Positions 44,957-55,982 of a DNA stretch of 64,000 nucleotides are shown here, in pieces (within the stretch, counting starts at the first letter, position 1; each line of letters opens with the position of its first letter). The position numbers and the translations under genes were made by a program. The DNA lies in contig ML976725.1 in NCBI GenBank assembly GCA_010015655.1, forward strand, positions 261,989 through 325,988. Reading direction: 5' to 3'. Below the pieces are notes generated by a model that was not told the origin of the DNA, ran no database searches, and saw nothing but the letters and a program-made list of their open reading frames with translations. The DNA comes from Bimuria novae-zelandiae CBS 107.79 (lineage: Eukaryota; Ascomycota; Dothideomycetes; Pleosporales; Didymosphaeriaceae).

Positions 44957-47224
44957 CTACACGTCCTTCACATCGACAACGGTATCCTTGCTCTCCCTCT
45001 TCTCCTCGCCTGCACCTGCCTCAGGATCCACTACAGTCCCCATCCTCACCAAGCCGCTTTGCCTGCCCTCTCCCATGGCCTCCACCATCTTCCTAATATG
45101 GGGATGGCTTATGCTCTCCCTCCCACCGCGCTCACTTCCCCTCCTCTCAACCTTCCTCTCTCTTCTCGTCTGTACAGCACCAGCCTGTGAGCCCATACGC
45201 AGCCGCATACCCTCCTCCGTCGACAGCGTCCTATTAACAGGATTTGGCTTGAAGGTCTCCTCTGCCTCGACGGTGGGTTTGGGCTTTGGTCTGAGCCAGC
45301 GCCACAGCTGTTTTGTTTTCTTGACCCAGATTCCGTAGCCAAAGTCGGTGGAGAGGAAGCCGATGAGCGAGAAGAAGGGAATGCAGACTGCGACGAGGGT
45401 AGCAGCAAATGGCCAAAAAGTTGACGGGTGTCCTGGCATGTTTGTCATGCCGAAGACCGATGTGACGAATGTCAATGGCCTGTGGATGTAAGCGTCTTAT
45501 CTGCGAAATGAGCGTTTTCGAACGTACATGAAAAATAAATTCACAATGGTCAAGAGCTTGATGTTGCGGCCCTGTTGCACCGTAATATCTGAAAGCTCGA
45601 CAGACTTCCTGGATTCCTGGATGCTTGTTCCAGAGAAGAGGTGATCCTGTAGGGATTCGATTTCGTGTCGTCTTTCGTTATTCTCGCGTATTAAAGTTCG
45701 AAGTTCTTTCATTTCGCGCTCGAACTGGAGGCGGAGCGTCCGAAGCCTTCGTTTCCAATGGTCGTTCCGTGGCGATTCTTCAAACAATGGCCACAAAGTC
45801 TTGCTCTTCCCTTCCCATACGTCGTCGGTAAAAGTGTCTTCGAAAGAGTCGATCATGGATTTTATGCTGTCGTTTATGTTTCCGAGCTAAAATAAATTAG
45901 TGCCCTAGGCCAAGTTCTGGGGTGAACAAGGACTACTGACTGTTTGATGCGCATAAAAGTAGCGACGTGTCCACGTGAATGTTTTGTCTTCGAACAGCCG
46001 CTGATCCCGCAACGCAGCATCGAACAAAAAGCCAATCTCTGGAGTGATCATAAGAGTGATCCGCTTATAAATCTCATCATACCGCTTTCTAGCATCGCGA
46101 TATTCCGTCAAGAGCGCATGGAGAAAAGCTTCGGGCCCGTTCAAATAGCGATGGCCAGATTCAAAGGTGTCCGGCGTAGCTCTCCAATCAGAGAAGCACT
46201 CCAGTTGAAGGACCTATCTGCATCAGCATCCCAAAACCTACTGTATTGATCAAGGAATGTTTACCTGCCATGGAGACCAAATGTCTTGTACCCAGCCATA
46301 TTGCGTTTTCGCTCTTCGGCCTCTGTTTCGGATCCGACGTGGTTTGTCATCATATAACGCTAACGCCACTACAGCGCTGCAACGCGAAAGCGGTAAATGT
46401 GATGAGCTGGAATCCCCATCTTTGTCTGCGCGTTGCCAGTCCATGGGCTTGCAATCTTCACCGACCACGGTGTAATATTCAAAATTGAAGAAGAAAGTCT
46501 TTTGGTGTTTTTGATCCACTTCATATGCACGTTCCATGTGAGCGGAGGATGCTTCCGTCCGAACGAGGTGTCTGAACAGCTCGTCCATGTCGAAGGTGTC
46601 ATTTAGAGTCAAATGGAGAGCGCCGAAGAGAATCGGTGAGGGTTCTCTGGCGATAGTAATACGACCGACAGTTGGCTTCTCCGTTGTATTCCCGATATTC
46701 CTGATGCTATGCCATATTTCTGCGGCCCGGGACATGTTATTCTGCCCATGGCTACCGCTCGTCTCGATTAATTCCACAACGCCCTCCGGTCCTACATCGT
46801 ACACCTGGAAGTGAGAGTAATGCGAGCGGTCTTCCGGACCACCTGGGCCAAGATGGAACAGATGGGGTTGTTTCGAAAGTTTCCCAGGATCAGCAATAAT
46901 CGGTGCCAGTATTTCTCTTCCGTACTCTTTCCAGTCGTGATTTTTCAGATGCTCCCTGAGGTGTTCGTGGTCGAAAGATTTGGATGGCAGCTCGCCTTGC
47001 ACGAAATACGACTCGTCCTCCTCGTCCTCAGTATCGGATAGCGTTGAGGAATCGGCGAATGCATGGCTGGGTCGATCGTCTCGGGTCGTTTGTCGCTGAA
47101 AAGTTGGTGTTTCCGGAGGCCCAAACGATGCGCTAGTACCCGACAGGGTCTTCAGCAAAGCGTCATGTGATCGTTGGAGAGACTCTAGCTGCTTCCGAAG
47201 CGCATCCACTTCATTCGTGGCCAT
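44957..47224 (-). CDS. CorA-like Mg2+ transporter-family membrane protein
   Basis: Four exons (47224-46265, 46213-45941, 45886-45528, 45479-44957; introns 51, 54 and 48 nt) encode 704 residues. The first 30 residues are a predicted coiled coil (LRKQLESLQRSHDALLKTL). A large soluble region follows, ending in long charged helices (RNDHWKRRLRTLRLQFEREM, LRTLIRENNERRHEIESLQ) as in CorA funnels. Two membrane helices close together complete the CorA arrangement: LLTIVNLFFMPLTFVTSVFG (about 522-540), the loop GMTNM, and WPFAATLVAVCIPFFSLIGF (about 554-573). Canonical CorA channels have GMN at the pore mouth; here it reads GMTNM. The ~125-residue C-terminal tail is basic. Membrane location (plasma membrane or other) is unknown, and so is the transported ion. 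Confidence 0.85.
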
Positions 47225-47984
47225 ATGCGCCGAAGCGATCTCCTGGGGGTGTACAGAGAGGAAAACAGAAGAGGTTGTAGCGATGCGTGGGATTGTAAGA
47301 ACTAGATGTACGAGCTGGAACAGTGCGCCAGCTTAGCCGTCCGAGGCATGGCCCCCATGTGCCGCCGAGCCGCCCGCTTACACAGGAGAATTCGCGGCTC
47401 CAATGTCGCGCTCGGCCAAGACGCGCTGATGCAGGGTTGCGCAATTGTTTGGAGTCCAAGATGTTCTTTCGCTGCCTCGACAAAGTTCACGGTGGGTCTG
47501 GCCCGGTCTTGGAGGCGACTTGCACGTCCATGCTCACCGCCTCTTGATACATGATTCACGCATGCTCATTTCGAACACACACGTCGCTTGCATCGGTACG
47601 GGTTGTCAAGATGTCGAAGAGATGGCGGTGGGAATACTAACCAACGCCGGACTAAAGCCGGCGTCATGTGTGTGCTGGCATTTTAGGTAGTGGGGTTTCG
47701 ACGCTAAATTGGCAAATTCCACGTTCATGGTTAAACGTTCACGTCTCGCAAACATGAAGCAAAGTTTTCGCAGTCGATACCCAACATCTACTTATTAAAC
47801 ATGGAGATTGAGCAAATGGTAGGACGGCGAAGTTTGGTATTGAGTTATCCTAGATCAGGAAGGTAGATACTTTGCCGCGGTTGCGACGCCGTATCGATAA
47901 GCTCCGACTGTTTCCATCAGCGCCTGAGAGACCTCCTTCTACCTTCCCAGTCGCACCTGCTATTCTCAAACATCAGGAGGCATC
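47225..47984. promoter_or_regulatory. Region between divergent CorA-like and amidohydrolase genes
   Basis: 760 bp that must contain both promoters. Short frames at 47306-47690 on either strand show no protein features. No specific element is claimed. Confidence 0.45.
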
Positions 47985-49844
47985 ATGCCCTCCTTCGGGT
48001 GGCTCATCACCTTGTCGGTCGTCGTCCTCCTCGGCTCTCTTATATATCAAAATCCGGAACCGCTGATTGCATCGATAACGAACACGCTAGCGTACAAGGT
48101 CTTCCAGCAAATATTCGAGGAAACACATTGCTATGTCACCGTCCGGACGAACTCAGCGGACTTGCCCCACGCCGAATGCTTCAGTGTTGCGAACGGAAAA
48201 TTCAGAAGGGTCTTTCTGGACGAGACATCTTACGATCTCATAAAAGAGAGGCGAAAGGGACACGTGATTCCTGGCTTGTGGGACGGACATGGCCATCTGT
48301 CACAGTTTGGAGAGTCGTTGGACTCTGTCGACTTGTTTGACGCCCAGTCCATGGACGAGGTGAAGAAGAGACTCGTGGAATACAAGGCTGGCCATGAAGA
48401 GGCGGGAACGAGCGAGCAATGGCTCAGAGGCATCGGTTGGGATCAGGCTAACTTCAAGGGAAAATGGCCGGTAGCAGTACGTTTGTTTCTCGTCAAAGTG
48501 GATTAAATGATGAAAAACTGCTAATACTGGAACAGAAAGACCTCGAGATCGATGCCCACTTCAAGGATCTCTACGTGATGCTGGACCGTGTCGATGTGCA
48601 TTGTATCTGGGTATCTGAGAAGGTTTCATCGCTCTTACCCAAGCCTTTACCACAGGTCCCTGGCGGAGAGATCCCGGCCAAAGGAGTCTTCTGTGACAAT
48701 GCCATGGACATAGTTATGGCGTACTATCCAAAGCCCAACAATGCCCGTCGGACAAAATGGATACAGGACGCAATGTTTGAGCTGAACAAACACGGCATTG
48801 TTGGAATGCACGACGCTGGTGTCTTCCTCTCTGAGCAGAAGCTTTACAAGGAACTTTCTGCTAGTGACTCATGGACAGTGCGGGTGTATGGGATGTCTGA
48901 GTGCGACACGAGGAACACGTTCTGCCCAGATGACGTTGAAAAGGTCCACACCGCCAATGGGATGTTGCACATGCAAAGCGTAAAGCTCTTTGCTGGTACG
49001 TATTCCCTGTGTACAATGCTGTTGAAAATGCTTACGCATCGCAGACGGCGCTTTGGGTAGCTGGGGAAGCGCCATGATCGAGCCATACAGCGACAAAAAG
49101 AGCTCCTCAGGCACTCTCCTCGTCAATGCTACAAAGCTCTCCAAAATCACACACGACTGGGCACACGCAGGCTACCAAGTCAACATCCACGCCATTGGCG
49201 ACCTAGCCAACCGGATCGCCATCGACGCCTTCGAGGAAGCCCTCAAAACTCTCTGCCCTGGATCTACTCTTCGTGAATGCCAGGCGAAACACCGCTTTCG
49301 CATCGAGCACGCCCAGATCATCCATCCGGACGATCAACGCAGGATGAACGAACTCGGCATCATCCCGTCCATCCAGCCCACGCACGCGACCTCGGACATG
49401 CCGTATGCTGAGACCAGGCTTGGGAAACGTCGCACGGAGGAAGAAGCCTATCGCATGCGCTCACTCCTCCCGCTCAAGCCCGTGTTCGGGAGCGACTTCC
49501 CGGTGGAACCGGTAAACCCCTTCGAGGGCATCTACGCCGCTGTCACTCGGCGCAGCCCGAAAACAGGCCTCGGTCCCAAAGGCGAGAAAAAAGGCTGGTA
49601 TGAGTCCGAGACAGTGACGCTGGAGGATGCTTTGGATGGCTTCACTGTCAACCCTGCCTATGCAGCGTTCCTCGAGGGCAAAGCTGGCGTCATTGAATCG
49701 GGTGCTTATGCTGATTGGATCGTGTTGGATGAACCGTTGGAGACGCTGGATATAGAGTCGTTGCGTAGTATTCAGGTTAAGGAGACTTGGGTGGGTGGCA
49801 GGCTGGTTTACAAGCGCGCGGGACCAATGGAAGCTCCGTGGTAG
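47985..49844 (+). CDS. Membrane-anchored amidohydrolase (amidohydrolase 3/YtcJ-like)
   Basis: Three exons (47985-48476, 48536-48995, 49045-49844; introns 59 and 49 nt) encode 583 residues. Residues 5-21 (GWLITLSVVVLLGSLIY) form an N-terminal anchor or uncleaved signal. The metal-dependent hydrolase barrel shows the expected ligands: His102 and His104 in LWDGHGHLSQ, the probable carbamylated Lys in SVKLFADGALGSWGSAM, His in VNIHAIGDLANRIA, His in FRIEHAQIIHPDD, and Asp in VFGSDFPVEPVNP. The C-terminal block (TLEDALDGFTVNPAYAAFLE, then GAYADWIVLDEP) closes the composite beta sandwich. The family hydrolyses amide bonds of varied substrates; the substrate is unknown. Complete ligand set suggests it is active. 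Confidence 0.92.
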
Positions 49845-50401
49845 ACGACACCAGTTGTCGCCCGCTCTGTGTAAAGTCACTTGAGAAGAAGGCACAGCTT
49901 CGAAGAGACCCCGAGAGATGATTTTCGAACTCGCTTTCCAAGTGGAGTCGTGGGAAGTCGGCCACTTAATCTCCGAGCAGCAGATGTCGTCGTGTAGACT
50001 GATGCACCCCGTTATATATACCATGCATTAAAATCCATACATCCCTCTTTCGAAACTGAAAAGGCCAGATTCCGCAGTTCCCACCGAAATACCCCCGCGT
50101 AACTGCTGATACCAATCTAGTTACCGTCCGTCAGTGAAGGCCAACATGGTACTCATGCCCCAAGCGCTTGCACTACAACCAACCACAATCACCCCATTAC
50201 CCAGGTAGATTTCGTTTGCTCCGCCCATGTTCCCTGAACAAAATCAGTTGTTGTTAGAGTGCGCGGGGAGCGCAAAGTCTTTCAAGAGCCCCTCCCTACA
50301 GCCTCGAAGGTAGAAAACTCCCCCTCTAACCTGTACTCTAACTGCTCTTACACACCACCCACGAGCAGTAAAACGACACCAATCAACAAACTTATAAGGC
50401 C
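49845..50401. other. Intergenic, upstream of nicotianamine synthase
   Basis: 557 bp between tandem genes; it contains the amidohydrolase 3' region and the nicotianamine synthase promoter. A CCAAT box at 50379-50383 lies only about 20 bp before the start codon, so it is unlikely to be a promoter element. Confidence 0.5.
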
Positions 50402-51587
50402 ATGTCCTCCCTACCGCCTCCCATGGAGTCGAAACCCCCAAAATCCGCACCACCGTGTGGGCGCGTCGATACGCCCCTCGCTACTCCACCGCCCACACCG
50501 TCCCCAGCCGCAGCAACAGCACACGCCCTACACAAACAGATCCAAAACGTTTACTCAGAACTCGCCCCCCTTGAGAACTTCGCGCCGTGCGAGTTAGTCA
50601 ACACACTCCTCACGCGCCTCGTAACCCTCTGCATCCAGCCCTACAGCGCCGAAACCGTATCCCAATTCTTCGCCATAGACGGGGTGAAGACGCTCTGCTC
50701 AAAAGTACAGGCGATATGTGGAACTGCGGAGGGAGAACTGGAGAGGTATTGGGCGGAGAAAATCCTCGCAGACGCGGAGAATAGCACAGGTACATTCACT
50801 AATCCCACCCCTCTCCATCATTCTAACGGGAACATAACAGATCCAACCACGACGTGGGGGCTCCTTGAATCTTTCCCCTACCACGAGAATTACAAGGGCC
50901 TCTCGCACCTGGAGATTTCCCTTCTCACCCCCTTCTTAAAAGTGAGTAGAAAGGAGGACATGAGGGTGGTTTTTCTAGGCTCCGGCCCCCTCCCCCTCTC
51001 CTCTCTCCTGCTCACAACGCACTTCACCACCGCTACTGTGTATAATATCGACTACGAGCCCGCCGCGATATCGCTCTCCTCAGCGCTAACGCGTGCACTG
51101 GGGCTTGGGGGTAGGATGAGTTTTGCGTGCGAGGACGCGTTTTCTCTGTCTCCTCCATCGGCTTCTGGGCCTGGATCTAGGGTTAGTAGTGAGGATGAAG
51201 ATGGGGTGGATTGGGATAGCGTAGATGTGGTTTTCCTCGCTGCGCTGGTGGGCTTGACGAGCACCGAGAAGATTGCCGTGCTGAGGGGGTTAGCGGTAAA
51301 GTTGCGGGCGGGCACGCTCGTGATGTGTAGGAGTGCGAGGGGGTTGAGGGCGTGTTTGTATCCGGTGAGTTTGACATTTTTATTTGACTGTGGGATAGGC
51401 GTGAAGAGGAATGAGGGCGTGGCTGACAGGGGAACAGATACTAGAGCTTTCGGACGAGCTGCTGGGCGCGGGGTTCGAGGTGCTGGCGGAGATGCATCCG
51501 TGGGGGAGTGTTGTGAATTCTGTGGTTGTGCTGAGGGTTAGGGGTGAGGAGAGGCTGGGGTGTAGGGTCTGGGAAGGGAGGCGGTGA
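50402..51587 (+). CDS. Nicotianamine synthase
   Basis: Three exons (50402-50789, 50841-51364, 51438-51587; introns 51 and 73 nt) encode 353 residues. The enzyme condenses aminocarboxypropyl units of S-adenosylmethionine into nicotianamine, a chelator of iron, zinc, nickel and copper. A Pro/Ala-rich leader (1-40) precedes HKQIQNVYSELAPLENFAPC; family blocks follow: TWGLLESFPYHENYKGLSHL, the SAM-binding strand RVVFLGSGPLPLSSLLL (about 171-187), TVYNIDYEPAAISLS, DVVFLAALVGLTSTEKIAVL, and HPWGSVVNSVVVLR at the C-terminus. The first intron is 51 nt, a multiple of three with no stop, so retention would add 17 residues; I infer splicing from its GTACAT...TAACAG signals and branch-like TTCTAACG. It converges with the next gene. 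Confidence 0.92.
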
Positions 51588-51822
51588 GGATACCATGAAA
51601 ATGCATCTTGTAGGTATACAGGAAAGGATTAAGGATGATTACTCGTGGGGTGGCAACGGATGCAGGTTGTGGAAAGGATGGTTATGGTTGTTTCTCGACA
51701 CTGTAAGTGGTCTGTCAGCCGCATCAAAACAACAAGTATACCGCACCTGGCCCTCACCAGACTCCCTTTTGCGCTCACACAGCATTACTCTCTCCTGCCT
51801 CCCGCATCGGCCCTGCACGCTA

Positions 51823-53514
51823 TCAAGACTCAGCAGCCCCTAGATCCAGATGGACCATACTATCCACTTCATCCACATCCTCAAACACCCCCGCCGGCAC
51901 CCTAACCCCTAACCTCCTCACCTCCTCCACCACCCTCTTCCTCTCTCCCTTATACTTCTCCGCGCCCAAAAATGCACCTGCCTTCCACCACAGTGCGCCC
52001 GGATCCGTCACCTGCTCGTCCTCACACTTATATGCCTCTCTTTCCTCCATATACCTCTCTTCGCGCTCCATCAGCGTCAGCGCTGCCGCCGTCCACGCAT
52101 ACAAACACGCCATATCCGCTGATCCGATGAACTCGCTGAAGAAGTCCTCCATGGCAGAAGTAGGGCTGGTCCCGTGACGCATGAGCTTGATGCTGCGGAC
52201 GCCCCAGAAAGCCGCTTCTTCGGGGCGCGAGAGGAGCAAGTACGCGTGGACGACGCGGGCGACGAGGCTGATGCGCAGGATGACGCGGACCGTCATGGCC
52301 GCCTGCCCAGCGTAGCGGCCCGCAACGATGTCCTCTGAAAAATGCCCATCGGCGAGGACCCTTCTGGAGCGACCCAAAATCTTGATGTGGATGGCGTCGA
52401 AAGCATTGATGTACGAGGCAAGTGCGGCTTCGGGGTTGTTGGTGGCGAGGAGGAGGTCGCCTTCTTCCATGAGGGTTGTGGCGCGCTCACAGGATTCTTG
52501 GACGGTGGGGTAGGGGACTATCATGGCGGTACGCACCTCTTGGATGGCGAAGTCAGCGAAGCCTTCGAATTCGGTCTGGTAGAGGCCTTTTACGTCGCCA
52601 AAGGGGAGTAGAAGCTTTCTCTGCAGTGAAAGCGGAACGGGCTTGGGGTCTGCTGGGTAGTACGGATCGCGGAGCGTGAAGGTCAGGCATATTTGCGTGT
52701 TTAGGTTCGTGTAATTGAGGGCAGAGTAGTACCAGACTCTGGTGAAGCTGTGCAGATCGTGTAGGAGGAGGATGATGGAGTAGTCAGGGACGGTGACGCC
52801 GTGTAGGGGAGCGGTGACCTGGACGAGGGCGGTGTGTTGGTTGAATGAGTCTGCACGTGGCCCGGAGGCAACGATAGGAACCTGCCCGCCAGCTTGTATG
52901 TGGTGGACTGTTAGTGATTAGCACAGCTCTTCCATGAAGGCATCATCCCAGGTTCGTACCAGCATGGGGCCATGGTGTCTCAATCCTCACAAACACGTTC
53001 TTCCTCCAGCTCCGCAACGCCTCAAACCAGATTTGCTTGCTCGTCCTCAACAGCGCAAACTCAAACTCATACCGGCCGCTCGGCCCATCCGGACTCTCGT
53101 ACAACTCCAGCCTGTCCTACGCAACATCAGCTCAACGTTCCCTCCTTTACATCTGTGCGATAATCATACTTCAGGCCTAAAATACTCATCGTACACTTGT
53201 TCGCGAAGCTCTTGTGGCAATCTCATGAACGGAAAGGGCTGCTCCGGCGCCGGCTTCACCACTGGCGCCCTCCGTTTCCTCAGCTCCTTGTCCAGCTTGT
53301 CGTACTCCAGCTGGAGCTCGGCCTTCAGATCGTAGTCAGAGTCTTCCTCCGCTTCGTCGGACTCCTGTGCAAAGTAGAATGTATCTAGCGCATTCATCGT
53401 GAGTACGGCGACGTCACCAGCTTGCGGGGGCGGGCTGCTGTAGGGGGGCGGCGGAGAGGAAGGGTGGCCCAGTGCAGCGTCAGTCCCGCCGTTATTGAGT
53501 CCATCACTCGCCAT
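51823..53514 (-). CDS. Uncharacterised fungal protein with an LPxELR (F-box/2EXR-like) motif
   Basis: Three exons (53514-53170, 53116-52960, 52907-51823; introns 53 and 52 nt) encode 528 residues. The N-terminal 60 residues are Pro/Gly-rich. A charged helix (EYDKLDKELRKRR, about 76-88) follows, then PFPFMRLPQELREQVYDEYF (about 94-113), which resembles the short F-box/2EXR-like motif common in expanded fungal families. FEFALLRTSKQIWFEALRSW comes next, matching the usual layout of those families. The C-terminal half is helical, with repeats of the type ERATTLMEEGDLLLATNNPE and AALASYINAFDAIHIKI that could form a TPR-like solenoid. No catalytic motif is seen. Structure is well supported by three in-frame splices; function is unknown. 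Confidence 0.8.
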
Positions 53515-53920
53515 GGTTGTCTACTGCTTGCGTCTCGAAGCAAGTGGTTGGGAAGGTTGCTTCGAGGCGATCGATTATGAGACCTGACGCTATTGGTGCC
53601 GCGGCTTTCCCCTCAGCGCTTTATCTCCGTACTCTTATGTCCGTGGGCTAATTTGCTGCTAAACCACGAACAATTGCACTTCGATCGCGCCTTTTGGTCT
53701 ATTCACTTTTATCATCTTCTCCAGGTGCTAGACGTATTTCCTCATCTACTACCTCGGCATAAGCAGATGTGATAATACATCTGTACATATTGGATTACCC
53801 AATGTGATATTGTTACATATACATACAGTACACTCAAACCCGCCCAATGCACCCCGCTTCTCAAAAGGAGCGGAAACGGTACATGATATTACATCCCAAA
53901 CGCCATATCCATCATGAGTT
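53515..53920. other. Spacer between tandem minus-strand genes
   Basis: 406 bp with the promoter of the LPxELR protein gene and the 3' end of TIM50. Nothing else is visible. Confidence 0.5.
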
Positions 53921-55724
53921 TCAGGCCGATTTACCTGCCTCCGGTGTACCAGCTGGTGCAGAAGGTAGGGGCGACTGCTGCGCAGGGGCAGCTGCACTGC
54001 CTCCAAACCAGCTCATCGCGCCGCTCTTCATGTTCTTCATCTGCTCCTCCTGGAACTTCTTCTCTTCCTCAGCCATCTCCTTCAGCCACTTCTCGCCGTT
54101 CTCGCGAATTTCTTTGTCCATGGATTCGTATTGTTTCCGGCCGATGTCGCGGAAGATGTCGATCATCATCTTGCCTTGCGCTGCGGCCTCGGACATATTG
54201 GTGCCATCGGCAAGTACCATCTGACCCTGCTTCGCACTTCCCATGCCGAGCGCGCCCATGAAGGAATTGATGCTCTTCCTGCCCTTCTTTGCCTTCTCTG
54301 CCTCTACTTCCTTCATATGTTCGGCGCGAAGTTTCGCTTCTCGGCGCGCGAACTCGGTGGGGATGTCCTTGCCTTCCATCGACTTCAGAGCATGTCGCAC
54401 GTCGAAGTTACCACCACTCTGTTGAAGCATAGCCAGGTATTCGAGGAAGGGGATGAGGGCCACGAGGCCCTTGTCACCGGGTTGACCTTTCCACTTGGGA
54501 AGCACAATCGCGTTCTCGGGTTGTGCCTTTACATGTGAGGGGTCGGTGTCGATGATGATGGTTCTCGAAAGATCACGGTTCAGATGAGAGAGATCCTGAG
54601 GACATTAGCAACATGCCAGCAGTCATCGAACGCAAAGAACTTACCTTGATATATTCACCCCCCTCGTAGCGAGTCGCCTCGCGGAACAGAGGCCACATGA
54701 CAATGCGGTAAGGATCAAGTTTGCGGATGATGGGGTCGGCGTCCATGGACTTGGCAGAGGTGAAGATGACTAGCTCATAGTACTGGCTCAGGTATCGGAG
54801 GAAGTAGTCGACGCCAGGACGCTTTGCCGTCCGCCAGCCGTGCTTCGTTGTCCATTCTGAGTGCACCAGAAGATCCTCCAAGCTCAGAACCAGAGTCAAC
54901 GGTGGCATCATCTCGACCTCAGGCAGGAGCTTGTTAAAGGTTGGTTCGGTGTAGTAGCTCATCTCACCGCCGATACGAGCCTTTGCCCGCTGATACATCA
55001 GGATGGGGGTCCATCCATTTGGCGCGTCTGGGTGCTTCTTCTCCTCCTCTTCGCTTTCCCAATTCCTGCATAGGTATGCGCTGCCCGTGCCTGCGAAGAC
55101 GGCGAAGGCGATGTATGACCAATTGGCAACCTTATTGCGCCTCCGGTCTGTGCTCGTCTCATATGCAGATTTCGGCAGCTCGCCGCCTTCCCGCCCCGGT
55201 CCAGGTGGGCTCTCGGGATCCTCGGTGATGTTGTTGGGGTCTTGAGCACCCGATCGCGATTTGGTCTCGGCTTCGCCAAACTCCGCGCCAAAGGTAGATG
55301 GGATGCCTTGGCGTAGATCAGGCAGAGGCTTTTGCGGCTGCGGTGGGCTTTCGGTCGTGGGCTCCGTGTTTTCTGAAGGCGACTTCGGGCCGGAGAACTC
55401 CTCTTGCTCTTTTGAAAAGGTCTCTTGTTGTGCGGCCTTCCCAGATTGGGGCTTGCCAGGGCCTGGCTGCTGTGTGGTGGTGGTGTTGCGCTCTGGTGCT
55501 GTCGCTGCATCAAACTCGGGCTGCTCCTTGGGATGCGCAGGGTCGTTTGTCGCCTTGTTTGATTTGTCGAATTTGATGGGGTCAGGCCGCTTCCATGTGT
55601 TGTCCCGGCCAGGCTTGTTCGCGTAGAAGCGTATGCGCTGCGACGTCGAAGCTATGGGAGCTATACGTGGGACTTGCAAAGCAGGCGCAGTGCGCAACGT
55701 CCGGGAAGCCGCGCGCATGAACAT
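53921..55724 (-). CDS. TIM50: Mitochondrial import translocase subunit TIM50
   Basis: Two exons (55724-54645 and 54595-53921; intron 49 nt) encode 584 residues. TIM50 is the inner-membrane receptor of the TIM23 complex that takes presequence proteins from TOM. The N-terminus (MFMRAASRTLRTAPALQVPR) is a mitochondrial presequence with cleavage likely near RIRFYAN. A ~165-residue Pro/Glu/Gln-rich linker precedes the single membrane span NWSYIAFAVFAGTGSAYL (201-218). The FCP1-like domain (about 276-400) has PPLTLVLSLEDLLVHSEWTT in place of the DxDx phosphatase motif, GWRTAKRPGVDYFLRYLSQY, FTSAKSMDADPIIRKLDP and RTIIIDTDP. Loss of the phosphatase Asp pair is normal for TIM50. The C-terminal tail has a long charged helix (EKWLKEMAEEEKKFQEEQM). 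Longer than yeast Tim50 (~476) mainly because of the linker and tail. Confidence 0.94.
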
Positions 55725-55982
55725 GATGGCAAACTACAAATTAAAAGGGAATGAAGAGATACAATACATGGAATGAAAGTGGAACTGTTTTGTCGACGCG
55801 CTCGATGGCGACGCTAACTGCGGTCTGCCGACACTTTTTCTGACGACAGCGCCAAGCGACGCACGGGCGGCGGGAGAGAGAAAGCAACAGGTGGCCGAAC
55901 TGCACATCCCGGCCATGGCGAAGCCGCCATGAGAGTCGACGTTTCGTGACCTCCATGTCGCCAAACTGGGGCTCTCGTGGGA
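55725..55982. promoter_or_regulatory. Shared 258-bp region between divergent TIM50 and EDEM genes
   Basis: The start codons of TIM50 (minus strand) and the mannosidase (plus strand) are only 258 bp apart, so the promoters probably overlap. No unfolded-protein-response element (TGACGTG core) is seen. Confidence 0.5.

Noticed and set aside
50379..50383. CCAAT box before nicotianamine synthase as evidence of HapX iron control
   Set aside because: It is only about 20 bp before the start codon, too close for a normal promoter element.
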